Shown one piece after another: positions 1 through 8,193 of a stretch of 64,000 nt of DNA (position 1 is its first letter; the number at the start of each line of letters is the position of its first letter). Below the pieces are notes generated by a model. It made no database searches. It had not been told where the DNA came from and worked only from the letters and a program-made list of their open reading frames with translations. Both the position numbers and the translations under genes were made by a program. The stretch covers positions 124,001 to 188,000 of the forward strand of contig NZ_JAEUAN010000008.1 in the NCBI RefSeq assembly GCF_019511445.1, in the 5' to 3' direction. Origin of the DNA: Aliirhizobium wenxiniae (GTDB taxonomy: Bacteria > Pseudomonadota > Alphaproteobacteria > Rhizobiales > Rhizobiaceae).

Positions 1-649
1 TGCGGACCAGATTAAGGTCGTGACTGATCATGATCAGGCCTATCCCCCGATCCCGGACGAGACTGTCGAGAATGTTCAGCACCTGAAGCCGCACCGTGAC
101 ATCCAGCGCCGAGGTCGGTTCGTCGGCAATGACGACATCGGGATCGGCAAGCAGCATCATCGCGATCATCACACGCTGCCCCATGCCCCCCGAGATCTCG
201 TGTGGATACTGTTCGCAAACGCGCTCCGGATCGCGGATCTTGACCGCTTCCAGCATGGCGATCGCCTTTTCGCCAGCTTCCTTCCTGCTGCATTTGAAGT
301 GGCGCAGATAGGTCTCCGCTACCTGGTCTCCGACCTTGCGAATGGGATTGAGCGAAAACTTGGGATCCTGCAGGATCATCGACATGCGCCGGCCGCGTAT
401 ACCAAGCATCTGCTTTTCCGTCAGCGACAGAAGCTCGATGTCTTCAAACCGCATCGTCTCGGCTGTAATCTTCGCGGAAGGCAGCAGTCGCAAAAGAGCT
501 CGCCCCACAGTGGATTTTCCCGAACCGCTTTCACCGACAATGCCAAGCCGTTCGCGTCCGAGGGTAAAGGAAACCCCGCGCACCGCGTCGGCCGATGCGC
601 CTCCATAACGGATGTGAAGATTTTTCACGTCGAGGATGGGACTGGTCAT
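1..649 (-). CDS. Dipeptide/oligopeptide-type ABC transporter ATP-binding protein (partial)
   Basis: This is the N-terminal 216 residues of an OppD/DppD-type ATPase; the rest lies beyond the left window edge. It would power the two permeases encoded just upstream. The translation shows a Walker A motif (GESGSGKST, about residues 38-46), a Q-loop (LQDPKFSLNP), the signature (EISGGMGQR) and Walker B (DVVIADEPTSALD), followed by an H-loop (ISHD) near the cut. The ATG at 649 lies three bases after the permease stop and is preceded by a strong Shine-Dalgarno (GGAGGTAGGTC). OppD-type proteins are usually 320-340 residues, or twice that when OppD and OppF are fused, so I cannot tell which form this is. 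The substrate cannot be read from the ATPase; context hints at a uronate or oligosaccharide. Confidence 0.93.
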   Translation of the reverse strand, partial: MTSPILDVKNLHIRYGGASADAVRGVSFTLGRERLGIVGESGSGKSTVGRALLRLLPSAKITAETMRFEDIELLSLTEKQMLGIRGRRMSMILQDPKFSLNPIRKVGDQVAETYLRHFKCSRKEAGEKAIAMLEAVKIRDPERVCEQYPHEISGGMGQRVMIAMMLLADPDVVIADEPTSALDVTVRLQVLNILDSLVRDRGIGLIMISHDLNLVR

Positions 650-652
650 GAC

Positions 653-1540
653 CTACCTCCGGTTCATCTGCTTCGGATCAAGCGCGTCGCGCAATCCGTC
701 ACCAAGTAAGTTAAAGGCAAGGCTGACGCACAGGATGGCGACGCCCGGAAAAGTAACGAGCCACCAGCTGTCGAGCATGTAGCGACGGCCGGTCGCGATC
801 ATCGCTCCCCACTCGGGAAGCGGCGGCTGTGCGCCAAGGCCGAGAAAGCCGAGACCGGCTGCCGTCAGGATGACTGTCGCCATGTTGAGTGTCAGGCGGA
901 TCAGCACCGAAGGCAGGCACATCGGCACGATCGACTTGACGATGATGCGCAGCGGCGACGCGCCCTGCAGGCGTGCCGCGGCAATGTAATCCGCATTGCG
1001 GAAGGTCATCGCCTCGGCGCGGGCAAGACGGGCGATCGGCGGCCACGACGTCAGCGCAATCGCGATGATCGCGTTGTTGAGGCTCGGGCCAAGCGCCGCC
1101 ACGAAAGCAAGCGACAGGATCAGGCTGGGAAACGACAGAAAGATGTCGGTGATGCGCATCATCACGGTGTCGAAGCGACCGCCCAGGTAACCGGAGGCCG
1201 CGCCGACGGCAAGCCCGATCGGCCCGACGACGATCGACACGAGAAAGATGATCGTGAGCGTAATGCGTGATCCCCAGACAAGGCGGCTGAAGATGTCGCG
1301 ACCAAGTTCGTCGGTTCCGAAGAGGTGTGTGTTGCCTGGTGCCTGCAGTGTGTTGGCAAGATCCTGCGCATAGGGGTCGTGAGTTGCGATCAGCGGTGCG
1401 AAGATGGCGACGAGGATCAGCAGTGCCAGAACGCAAAGACCGAACAGCGATGTCGGGCTCTTCATCAGGAAGACGATGATATTGCGCAGGGCATTGAGCG
1501 AGGCCGGCATGCGCAGCCTGGAGGCGGTTGTAACTGACAT
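653..1540 (-). CDS. DppC/OppC-type ABC transporter permease
   Basis: This is an inner-membrane permease of 295 residues, the usual length for the DppC/OppC family. A short cytoplasmic N-terminus is followed by a first membrane helix at about residues 33-52 and a periplasmic loop with the family's HLFGTDELGRDIFSRLVWG stretch. The binding-protein-dependent transport domain follows, with an EAA-type loop (EAMTFRNADYIAAARLQGAS) that contacts the ATPase. The start codon overlaps the stop of the upstream permease by one base (TGATG), so the two are probably translationally coupled. It should pair with the OppB-type partner upstream and the ATPase downstream. Peptide, nickel and oligosaccharide importers share this architecture, so the substrate is undetermined. 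Confidence 0.95.
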   Translation of the reverse strand: MSVTTASRLRMPASLNALRNIIVFLMKSPTSLFGLCVLALLILVAIFAPLIATHDPYAQDLANTLQAPGNTHLFGTDELGRDIFSRLVWGSRITLTIIFLVSIVVGPIGLAVGAASGYLGGRFDTVMMRITDIFLSFPSLILSLAFVAALGPSLNNAIIAIALTSWPPIARLARAEAMTFRNADYIAAARLQGASPLRIIVKSIVPMCLPSVLIRLTLNMATVILTAAGLGFLGLGAQPPLPEWGAMIATGRRYMLDSWWLVTFPGVAILCVSLAFNLLGDGLRDALDPKQMNRR

Positions 1541-2562
1541 CAGCGGGTCCTCGGATCAAACAGGCGGTAAAGCACGTCGGAGAGAAGATTGAGGGCGATG
1601 AAGATGACGCCGACGATCAATACGCAGGTCATCACAGCGTTCATGTCGCCGATAATCAGGTTGCTGGTCAGATATTGTCCGAAACCCGGCCACGCGAAGA
1701 CCGTCTCGATCAGCACCGCGCCTTCCAGCAGCGAGCCATAGGCAAGCGCCACGATGGTGACGAGCTGCACGCGGATATTGACGAACGCATGCCGCCATAT
1801 GGTCTGATGCTTCGACAGACCCTTCACACGGGCAGTGGTGATGTATTCCTGGCCGAGCTGGTCCAGCATGAAACTGCGCGTCATGCGCGTTATATACGCG
1901 GAGGACGAATATCCGAGCAGTGAAGCAGGCAGTATCAGATGGTTCACCGCCGACCAGAAGACGTCCATTTCTCCCGCAAGCAGGCTGTCGATGAGAAGGA
2001 AGCCAGTCGTCTCCGGTACGAGACCGATATAGAACTGGTCCATGCGGCCACTGCCACCGACAAGGTCGAGCTTCGCATAAAGAACGATGAGCGCGATCAT
2101 GCCGGTCCAGAAGATCGGCATGGAATGGCCGAACAGGCTCAGCACGCGCACCACATGGTCAGGCCAGCGATCCTTGTTGACCGCGGCAATGACACCCATC
2201 GGCACACCGAGACCGGCACCGATGAGGATCGCAAAAGTGGCCAGTTCGATCGTGGCCGGCATCACATGCAAGATATCCTGGATCACCGGCTGGCCGGTGC
2301 GGATCGATGTGCCGAAATCGCCGGTGAGGACGTCGCCGAGATAATAGAAGAACTGTTCCCACAGCGGGCGATCCAGCCCAAGAGAGCGGAAAACCTGTTC
2401 ATAGGTTTCGCGGGTCGCATCCTCACCAACGATCGCCCGCACGGGGTCGGCGGGCATCATGCGTCCGATAATGAAGGTGAGTATGAGCAAGCCAAGCAGC
2501 GTAACCAAAATGGTACCGATCTGCCCGGTTGCGCCCTGCAGGGACAGGCGTCTTTTCGACAT
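1540..2562 (-). CDS. DppB/OppB-type ABC transporter permease
   Basis: This is the partner permease, 340 residues, normal for the DppB/OppB family. It has a hydrophobic first segment at about residues 14-35, then the family's periplasmic region (PADPVRAIVGEDATRE), then several membrane helices and an EAA-type loop (QEYITTARVKGLSKHQTIWRHA). The start ATG has a good Shine-Dalgarno (GGAGGAACC). It is the first transporter gene after the cupin, separated from it by about 105 bases that contain candidate regulatory repeats. No substrate-binding protein gene is visible on this side; it may lie beyond the left edge. KdgF-type neighbours suggest an unsaturated uronate or pectin fragment as the imported compound, but this is inference. 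Confidence 0.95.
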   Translation of the reverse strand: MSKRRLSLQGATGQIGTILVTLLGLLILTFIIGRMMPADPVRAIVGEDATRETYEQVFRSLGLDRPLWEQFFYYLGDVLTGDFGTSIRTGQPVIQDILHVMPATIELATFAILIGAGLGVPMGVIAAVNKDRWPDHVVRVLSLFGHSMPIFWTGMIALIVLYAKLDLVGGSGRMDQFYIGLVPETTGFLLIDSLLAGEMDVFWSAVNHLILPASLLGYSSSAYITRMTRSFMLDQLGQEYITTARVKGLSKHQTIWRHAFVNIRVQLVTIVALAYGSLLEGAVLIETVFAWPGFGQYLTSNLIIGDMNAVMTCVLIVGVIFIALNLLSDVLYRLFDPRTR

Positions 2563-2613
2563 GGTTCCTCCGTATGCCGGTCGCCAATCACTGGCGAAGA
2601 CAGGCTCCCATCC

Positions 2614-2639
2614 TGTCAGACAACTAAAGCCAAGTTGTC
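2614..2639. promoter_or_regulatory. Candidate FCD-regulator operator and inverted repeat
   Basis: The spacer between the cupin and permease genes holds TGTCAGACA (2614-2622), an imperfect dyad of the TGT-N3-ACA kind seen in many FadR/FCD operators. It overlaps a perfect seven-base inverted repeat, GACAACT (2619-2625) with AGTTGTC (2633-2639). Similar TGT-N2/3-ACA sites occur on both sides of the FCD regulator gene. The repeat could instead form a small hairpin between cistrons. Confidence 0.35.
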
Positions 2640-2667
2640 ACATGCGGTTTCCGCTGTCAAGCATCGA

Positions 2668-2982
2668 TCAGAGGAAGTCGTCGCGGCGCGGTGTAAAGCA
2701 GTCGATCAATTCGCCTTCCTCAAGGCATTCACATCCGTGCGTGACATTACCGGGAATGACCAGACTGTCGCCGACCGAGAGTTCATGCACTTCCTCACCG
2801 CGGAAAAAGCGGAATCGGCCGCGAGAAACGTAGGTGGACTGCACATGAGGATGGCTATGCAGCTTGCCTGCTGCGCCCGCCTTGAATCGAAACGACACGA
2901 CCATCAGTTCGGACGCTTCGGAAAGGACTTGACGCTGAACGCCTTCATCTGGCGAAACAACAGGAAAAACGGGTAGAGACAT
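2668..2982 (-). CDS. kdgF: KdgF-like cupin protein
   Basis: This is a single-domain cupin of 104 residues. Known KdgF proteins help linearise 4,5-unsaturated uronates from pectin or alginate breakdown, and length and ending fit that family (terminal residues RRDDFL; KdgF proteins end with a similar R-x-D-[FY]-L). Metal-ligand candidates are His42 and His44 in the HSHPH motif, Gln48 and His82 in the VTHGCE strand. There is no signal peptide, so it is cytoplasmic. A Shine-Dalgarno (GAGGTTATC) precedes the ATG. It lies between an FCD regulator and an oligopeptide-type importer, a common arrangement for uronate use. Small cupins are hard to assign, so a general sugar-binding or regulatory cupin remains possible. 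Confidence 0.7.
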   Translation of the reverse strand: MSLPVFPVVSPDEGVQRQVLSEASELMVVSFRFKAGAAGKLHSHPHVQSTYVSRGRFRFFRGEEVHELSVGDSLVIPGNVTHGCECLEEGELIDCFTPRRDDFL

Positions 2983-3031
2983 GATAACCTCACTGACAGA
3001 AAACTATAATCACCATATATGGCCAGATTTC

Positions 3032-3040
3032 TGTATGACA
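3032..3040. promoter_or_regulatory. Candidate FCD-regulator operator
   Basis: TGTATGACA lies between the regulator stop and the cupin start, in an AT-rich stretch (about 2995-3050) that is the natural promoter region for the cupin and transporter genes. It matches the TGT-N3-ACA half-site geometry seen again at 2614 and 3814. Confidence 0.3.
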
Positions 3041-3046
3041 ACAAGC

Positions 3047-3784
3047 TTATGACAAAACCGTAACGCCATCTGTCTTCGCGGTTCGCGAGCGAAGCAGGGC
3101 TTTGTAGCGATCGAGGCTTCCACGCAGATGAGCACGCATGTGCTCGCGCGCGAGATCTACATCACCTTCTATGATCGCATCAACGATACGGGCATGCTCT
3201 TCCTGCAAATGGAGGTTATAATCCATCGGACGAGTTCCCGGCGCAGCCCCCTGCAACTCCCCGCGAGGAATGATGCCTGCGCGGATCAATTGCAAAAACT
3301 CGGGAAAACGCCGGTTTTGCGTGGCCTGCGCTATCGCCAGATGCAGGCCGAAATCTGCGTCCCGCGTCGGTGCCCCTTCTGCAAGGCACGCACCCACATG
3401 GCTGTGGGCCTCAAGGATAGCCTCAATCTGGGCCGCCGATCGGCGCGCGGCAGCAAGAGCTGCAGATTCCACTTCAAATACAGTTCGCAGTTCAAGCAAT
3501 TCGATGACGGATGAGATACGTTCCGTTTTCAGATCCTTGAATGGGCGCTCTTCCTCACGTTTGGCTTCGAGCGCAAAGACACCCGCCCCTTTGCGCGCCT
3601 GGACAAGTCCATCGGCGCGCAGAATAGCAATCGCCTCGCGCACGACTGTGCGGCTGACAGCATATTGCTTGGCCAAGGCATTCTCGCTGGGCAGGCGATC
3701 CCCAGGGCGAAATGCGCCTCCCGTCAATTGCGCACGGAGATCCGAGCTGATCCTCGATGCGTGAGACGCATCCGGTCTGGCCAT
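3047..3784 (-). CDS. FadR-subfamily (FCD) GntR transcriptional regulator
   Basis: This 245-residue DNA-binding protein has a winged helix-turn-helix at about residues 10-72 (LPSENALAKQYAVSRTVVREAI) and an all-helical FCD ligand-binding domain at about 92-232. The FCD metal site appears complete: Asp144, His148, His197 and His219. Such regulators sense small acids such as uronates, gluconate or lactate and usually repress adjacent uptake and catabolic genes. It lies immediately upstream of the cupin and importer, so it probably controls them. I start at the ATG at 3784; an in-frame TTG six codons earlier is possible but less likely. Similar dyads at 3814, 3032 and 2614 could be its operators. 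Confidence 0.92.
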   Translation of the reverse strand: MARPDASHASRISSDLRAQLTGGAFRPGDRLPSENALAKQYAVSRTVVREAIAILRADGLVQARKGAGVFALEAKREEERPFKDLKTERISSVIELLELRTVFEVESAALAAARRSAAQIEAILEAHSHVGACLAEGAPTRDADFGLHLAIAQATQNRRFPEFLQLIRAGIIPRGELQGAAPGTRPMDYNLHLQEEHARIVDAIIEGDVDLAREHMRAHLRGSLDRYKALLRSRTAKTDGVTVLS

Positions 3785-3813
3785 GGCGGTGAAGTCTTCC
3801 AATATCGCCTCGC

Positions 3814-3831
3814 TGTCGACAACCTGTCAGG
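3814..3831. promoter_or_regulatory. Candidate autoregulatory operator
   Basis: About 30 bases upstream of the FCD regulator start there is a perfect eight-base palindrome TGTCGACA (3814-3821), followed directly by the near-palindrome CCTGTCAGG (3823-3831). The first has the same TGT/ACA arms as the sites at 2614 and 3032, as expected if the regulator controls itself and the cupin/importer genes. Confidence 0.35.
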
Positions 3832-3963
3832 CATGTTGCCTATCTATTACAGGAGTCTTGTGCGGCGGCAAGCCAAGATATCGATATCGTTACTTCTGCG
3901 GACGAGAGCTTACTTGCCTTTCGATCTGAAGTTTGGCGATGAAGTTTGCATGGACCGAGCCAA

Positions 3964-5028
3964 TCAGCGCGGCTCGCATCGGCCTCCACCTTCATCAAAC
4001 ACATGCAAATGCTGCGACGGGAAGACAACCTGTACATTCGGCCCGGCGGAAAGAGCTGCGCGATCGAGCGTGAACACCTTGAAAGCCAGCCCATGTAATG
4101 ACAGGTGCAGGATGATACCGAAACCGGTCGGCTCGACCAGATCGACACTCGCCGCCATCCCGGTGCCCTCGCCGCCCATCACCACATGTTCCGGCCGGAT
4201 GCCGACGGTCACCTTCGCACCATCGTCAAGCGCCAATGGCGACGGAAGTGAAACGAAGGTTCCATCCCTCAAAGTCACGCCGCCAGCCGAATAGGTCGCG
4301 TCGAGAAAATTCATGCCCGGAGAGCCGATGAAACCGGCGACAAAAAGGTTGGCGGGACGGTCGTACAGCTCCAGCGGAGCCCCCACCTGCTGGACCACCC
4401 CGCCATGCATGGCAACGATCCGGTCCGCCAAAGTCATCGCCTCGATCTGGTCGTGGGTGACGTAGATCGAGGTGGCCTTGAGGTCGCCATGCATTTTCTT
4501 GATTTCGGCGCGCATCTGCTCGCGCAGGCGGGCATCGAGGTTAGACAGCGGCTCGTCGAACAGAAACGCCTTGGGCTGACGCACGATGGCGCGGCCCATG
4601 GCGACACGCTGACGCTGGCCACCGGAAAGCGCCTTCGGCCGGCGATCCAGCAGCGGATCGAGCCCGAGTTTCGAGGCGGCACTTGCGACGGCAGCAGCGA
4701 TCTTTTCCTTCGCCGTTTTCCGAAGTTTCAGGCTGTAGCTCATGTTGCCGGCAACATTCATATGCGGATAGAGCGCATAGGACTGGAACACCATGGCGAT
4801 GTCGCGGTCTTTTGGATGCAGTTCGTTGACGCGTTTGCCGTCGATGCGCATCTCGCCGCCGGTGACTCCTTCAAGCCCGGCAATCATGCGCAGCAGCGTG
4901 GATTTTCCGCAGCCGGACGGGCCGACCAGAACGACGAACTCGCCGTCCTTGATCTGCAAATCGATGTCGTGCAGCACCTTCACATGGCCATAGGCCTTCT
5001 TGACGTTCTGGATATCGATCGAAGCCAT
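3964..5028 (-). CDS. UgpC/MsmX-type carbohydrate ABC transporter ATPase
   Basis: This is the ATPase of a CUT1-type sugar importer, 354 residues. The nucleotide-binding domain has Walker A GPSGCGKS (36-43), signature LSGGQ (134-138), Walker B FLFDEP (155-160) and H-loop His192. A C-terminal TOBE/MalK-like regulatory domain (about 235-345) contains the family's GIRPEH motif. It is the last gene of an operon that runs FCD regulator, PLP enzyme, binding protein, two permeases, ATPase, and it starts four bases after the permease stop. ATPases of this group often serve more than one permease pair, so it could power other importers too. Confidence 0.95.
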   Translation of the reverse strand: MASIDIQNVKKAYGHVKVLHDIDLQIKDGEFVVLVGPSGCGKSTLLRMIAGLEGVTGGEMRIDGKRVNELHPKDRDIAMVFQSYALYPHMNVAGNMSYSLKLRKTAKEKIAAAVASAASKLGLDPLLDRRPKALSGGQRQRVAMGRAIVRQPKAFLFDEPLSNLDARLREQMRAEIKKMHGDLKATSIYVTHDQIEAMTLADRIVAMHGGVVQQVGAPLELYDRPANLFVAGFIGSPGMNFLDATYSAGGVTLRDGTFVSLPSPLALDDGAKVTVGIRPEHVVMGGEGTGMAASVDLVEPTGFGIILHLSLHGLAFKVFTLDRAALSAGPNVQVVFPSQHLHVFDEGGGRCEPR

Positions 5029-5032
5029 AAGA

Positions 5033-5863
5033 TTACCCCTTGACCGCGCCGGCCGTCAGGCCCTGAACGAGGTAGCGCTGGATGAGCAGGAAGAAGAGAG
5101 CAGCCGGGATGAGCGCGAGCACGCCCGCCGCCATCATCTGCCCAAAGTCCACCGAAAATTTGGAGACGAAGGTCAACAGCCCGACCGGGAAGGTCGCGGC
5201 ATTGTTGCCGTTGATCAGCATCAGCGCGAACAGCAGTTCGCTCCAAGCGGCGGTGAAAACGAAACCGAGCGTCGCGGCAATGCCGGGAAGCGTCAGCGGC
5301 AGGATGATTTCCCGGAACGCCGTGAATTTCGTGGCACCGTCGATCATCGCCGCCTCTTCGAGATCCTTTGGAATGCCATCAAAGAAGGACTGCATAAGGA
5401 ACGTGGCGAAGGGTACGTTGAAGGCGGTGTAAACGACGATCAGGCCCGTCAGGCTGTTGGTGAGGCCGAGCGGCGTCAGGATCTTGAAGATCGGCGCCAC
5501 CAGCATGACCAGCGGGAACATCTGCGTCAAAAGCATCAACCCGACGATCCAGTATTTGGCGCGGAAACTGAAACGGGAGAGCGCATAACCGGACAGCGAG
5601 GCGCAGATCGTGACGATGATGGCGGTCGAGCCGGAGACGATGAGGCTGTTCTTGAAGAAGGTCGGAAAGGCGCTGTGCTGCAGCACGAAGGAATAGTGTT
5701 CCCACGTGGTCCGCGACGGCCACATGCGCACGCCTTCGGAATAAAGCAGATCGTTCGGCGTCAGCGACACCTTGAACAACCAGTAGAGCGGGAAAAGCGC
5801 GAAAATGACGTAGGCGAGGATCGCCAGTCGGTGCGCGATGGTCGGAAGAAGCGATGTTTTCAT
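5033..5863 (-). CDS. MalG-type carbohydrate ABC transporter permease
   Basis: This 276-residue inner-membrane permease is the MalG-like half of a CUT1 importer. Six hydrophobic segments are evident, and the EAA loop (EEAAMIDGATKFTAFREIILPL) is well conserved. The C-terminus ends QGLTAGAVKG, the typical ending of this family. The ATG at 5863 sits behind an AAGGGG Shine-Dalgarno; a GTG at 5872 overlapping the upstream stop is an alternative start giving 279 residues. It pairs with the MalF-type gene directly upstream. The substrate is unknown; the adjacent PLP enzyme suggests something with an amino-acid moiety. Confidence 0.94.
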   Translation of the reverse strand: MKTSLLPTIAHRLAILAYVIFALFPLYWLFKVSLTPNDLLYSEGVRMWPSRTTWEHYSFVLQHSAFPTFFKNSLIVSGSTAIIVTICASLSGYALSRFSFRAKYWIVGLMLLTQMFPLVMLVAPIFKILTPLGLTNSLTGLIVVYTAFNVPFATFLMQSFFDGIPKDLEEAAMIDGATKFTAFREIILPLTLPGIAATLGFVFTAAWSELLFALMLINGNNAATFPVGLLTFVSKFSVDFGQMMAAGVLALIPAALFFLLIQRYLVQGLTAGAVKG

Positions 5864-5868
5864 GACAC

Positions 5869-6804
5869 TCACCCCTTGTTCAGCAATGTCTGCCGCAGCA
5901 GGATGATCAGCATGGAATAGGCCAGCAGCAGCACGAGCAGCACCAGCGCGATGGCCGAGGCATAACCGAAATCAAGCGCCTTGAAGGCCTGGGTGAAGAT
6001 GTAGCTGGCAACGATCTGGGTGCGATCGGCAGGCCCGCCGCCGGTCATGACGACGATCAGATCGGCGAAATTGGAAATCCAGACAGTCCGCAGCAGCACG
6101 GTGATGGCGATGGTCGGCGCCAGAAACGGCAGCGTGATCGACCAGAACCGCTGGAACCATGAGGCGCCATCGATGGAGGCCGCTTCATAAAGATCGCGCG
6201 GGATCGATTGCAGTGCGGCCAGCAGCGTGATGGCGAAGAAGGGAATACCCCACCAGACATTGGCGATGATCGGACCCCACATCGCATATTGCGGATCGGA
6301 CAAGATGTTGCCCGGCTGGCTCATCAGGCCGAGATCGAACAGCCAGTGCGGGATCGGCCCGATGACCGGATTGAACAGCCATGCCCAGTTAAGGCCGGCC
6401 AGAAACGACGGCACCGCCCATGGCAGAAACACCAGCGCCTGCACCAGACCACGGCCCATGAACGGCTTGTCGAGCAAAAGCGCCAGAATGAGCCCGAAGG
6501 TAAATTGCAGGAAAACGGAGGCGCCGGTCCACCACAGCGTGTTTTTCAGCGCGGTGTAAAACGCCCGGTCCTTCGACAGCGTTTCAAAGTGCTCGAGCCC
6601 GATGAAACCGCCGGAAAACGGGTTGAGCAGTTGGATATCGCGAAACGCATAGGAAATGCCGACGACAAGCGGCACCAACATCACAACGATGATGAGGATC
6701 AGCGCCGGTGCGCTGTAAAGATAAGGCTCGGAGGCATCGGCAAGACGTTTTTGCCACGGCCTGCGATCCTGGCGACGATCATAGACGTCGGCGGTCATGG
6801 ACAT
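5869..6804 (-). CDS. MalF-type carbohydrate ABC transporter permease
   Basis: This is the MalF-like permease, 311 residues from the ATG at 6804. A longer frame reaches back to 6879 but would begin inside the upstream stem-loop and lacks a Shine-Dalgarno, whereas a GGGAA element precedes 6804. About six membrane segments are visible, with the first at about residues 26-45. The EAA loop (YEAASIDGASWFQRFWSITLPFL) is intact. Its stop lies inside the start region of the MalG-type gene, so the two are coupled. It is separated from the binding-protein gene by about 96 bases that hold a strong hairpin, which would let the binding protein be made in excess. Confidence 0.94.
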   Translation of the reverse strand: MSMTADVYDRRQDRRPWQKRLADASEPYLYSAPALILIIVVMLVPLVVGISYAFRDIQLLNPFSGGFIGLEHFETLSKDRAFYTALKNTLWWTGASVFLQFTFGLILALLLDKPFMGRGLVQALVFLPWAVPSFLAGLNWAWLFNPVIGPIPHWLFDLGLMSQPGNILSDPQYAMWGPIIANVWWGIPFFAITLLAALQSIPRDLYEAASIDGASWFQRFWSITLPFLAPTIAITVLLRTVWISNFADLIVVMTGGGPADRTQIVASYIFTQAFKALDFGYASAIALVLLVLLLAYSMLIILLRQTLLNKG

Positions 6805-6865
6805 CACACAGTTTCCCGTTTGCGGCGCAAGGTCTGCGCCGTCATTGCATGAAGAAAGGCGGGGC

Positions 6866-6890
6866 GGCGGCGCGGGCATTCCGCGCCGCC
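6866..6890 (-). terminator. GC-rich stem-loop between binding protein and permeases
   Basis: A perfect ten-base inverted repeat, GGCGGCGCGG and CCGCGCCGCC with a five-base loop, sits just after the binding-protein stop. On the transcribed strand it is followed by a short pyrimidine stretch (CCCCGCCTTTCTT) but not a clean U-run. It could be a partial terminator or a barrier to 3' decay that raises binding-protein output over the permeases. Confidence 0.6.
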
Positions 6891-6900
6891 ACGGCGTCGA

Positions 6901-8160
6901 TTACTTCTTGGAGAGGTTCTTCTGCTGTGCCTTGGTCAGGTAAGCCGCCCATTCATCGGCCAGTTCCTTGGCCGTGATGTCGCCGAGCAAAGCCTGCTGC
7001 GAGGTCTTGATTGCCAGCGAATCCTTGAAGAAGGCGAATTCCTCGAGGAAGGTCGGCATCACGGTCGGAACGGTGTCCTTATCGGCCAGTTCCTGGAACC
7101 AGCCCTTGAACTGGTCACCGGCATAGAACGGGTCCTTTTCGGCTGCCGTATAGGCCGGCAGTGCGCCGATCTTCTTGTTCCACTCGATATTGCCTTCCGG
7201 GCTCTGCAGCGTTTCGATCAGCTTCCAGGAGAGGTCCTTGTTTTCGCTCTTGGCGAACATCGACCAACCGGCATAACCGATAGTCGGATAGGACTTGCCG
7301 GCCGGACCCTTGGGCAGCGGTGCGACGCCAAAGTCTTCCGGCTTCATGCGTTCGGCAACGGCGATCAGCGCATCCGGGTCCTGATCGAGGAAGGCGCAGG
7401 TGCCGGAATAGAAACCGGCGACGACTTCATTGAAGCCCCAGTTGACACTGTCCTTCGGCGCCAACCCCTTCTTGTAGAGATCGACCATCCACTCGATGCC
7501 CTTTGCCCAGCCTTCGCTGTTCATGGTCGAGGTGCCGTCTTCGGTGAAATACTTGTTGTCGCCGGCCATGGAGGCTGCAAAGATCATCCAGCCATTCAGG
7601 CCGCCCGGTCCGCCGCGCATGCAATAACCGTATTTGCCCGGCAGCTTGGAAACGGCTTCCGAAGCCTTGACGAATTCGTCCATGGTCTTCGGTGGTTCGG
7701 AAACGCCGGCTTCGCTCAGGAGTTTCTTGTTGTAGAACATCGCCCGCAGATAAAAGCCGTAGGGCAGCATATAGGCGGTGTCCTTGACGTCACGGCCAAG
7801 CTCAAGAGCGCGCGGCGTCAGTTCCTTGGTGTGCTGCCATTTTTCGAGATATGGCTCGAGGCTTTCGAGCATGCCGTTATTGCCGTAGAGCGAAAGCCAG
7901 GTATCCGGCATTTCCATCACGTCGGGTGTATCGCCGGCCGATACCATGGTGGCGAATTTCTGGAACGCTTCGTTCCAGGGCAGCGAGATGATTTCCACCT
8001 TGGTGCCGGGATTGGCAGCTTCGAACTTTCCGACCAATGATTTCAGTGTCTGCGTGCGCTCCGGGCTGGTGATGACTTCCACCAGCTTGAGGGTTGTATC
8101 GGCCATGGCGGTCCCCGCCATCATGGTCGCGATGAATGCAGCTGTTATGATTGTTTTCAT
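6901..8160 (-). CDS. Extracellular solute-binding protein (CUT1 sugar ABC type)
   Basis: This is the periplasmic substrate-binding protein of the importer, 419 residues, the usual size for the MalE-like family 1. The N-terminal signal peptide is clear: MKT, a hydrophobic core, and a likely cleavage after AMA near residue 20. The family's signature region (YGNNGMLESLEPYLEKW and the following MLPYGFYLRAMFYNKKLL) is present. A strong Shine-Dalgarno (GGGAG) precedes the ATG. The gene follows the PLP enzyme and precedes the two permeases. A hairpin after its stop fits the usual overproduction of binding proteins. The bound compound cannot be told from sequence. Confidence 0.94.
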   Translation of the reverse strand: MKTIITAAFIATMMAGTAMADTTLKLVEVITSPERTQTLKSLVGKFEAANPGTKVEIISLPWNEAFQKFATMVSAGDTPDVMEMPDTWLSLYGNNGMLESLEPYLEKWQHTKELTPRALELGRDVKDTAYMLPYGFYLRAMFYNKKLLSEAGVSEPPKTMDEFVKASEAVSKLPGKYGYCMRGGPGGLNGWMIFAASMAGDNKYFTEDGTSTMNSEGWAKGIEWMVDLYKKGLAPKDSVNWGFNEVVAGFYSGTCAFLDQDPDALIAVAERMKPEDFGVAPLPKGPAGKSYPTIGYAGWSMFAKSENKDLSWKLIETLQSPEGNIEWNKKIGALPAYTAAEKDPFYAGDQFKGWFQELADKDTVPTVMPTFLEEFAFFKDSLAIKTSQQALLGDITAKELADEWAAYLTKAQQKNLSKK

Positions 8161-8193
8161 TTTTCTGCTCCCAGTTATCTATTGGTTGATGCG

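Noticed and set aside
1939..2976. Long plus-strand open frame of 345 codons
   Set aside because: It lies antisense to the OppB-type permease and cupin genes, has low-complexity His/Arg/Asp-rich translation and no family features; such shadows are common in GC-rich DNA.
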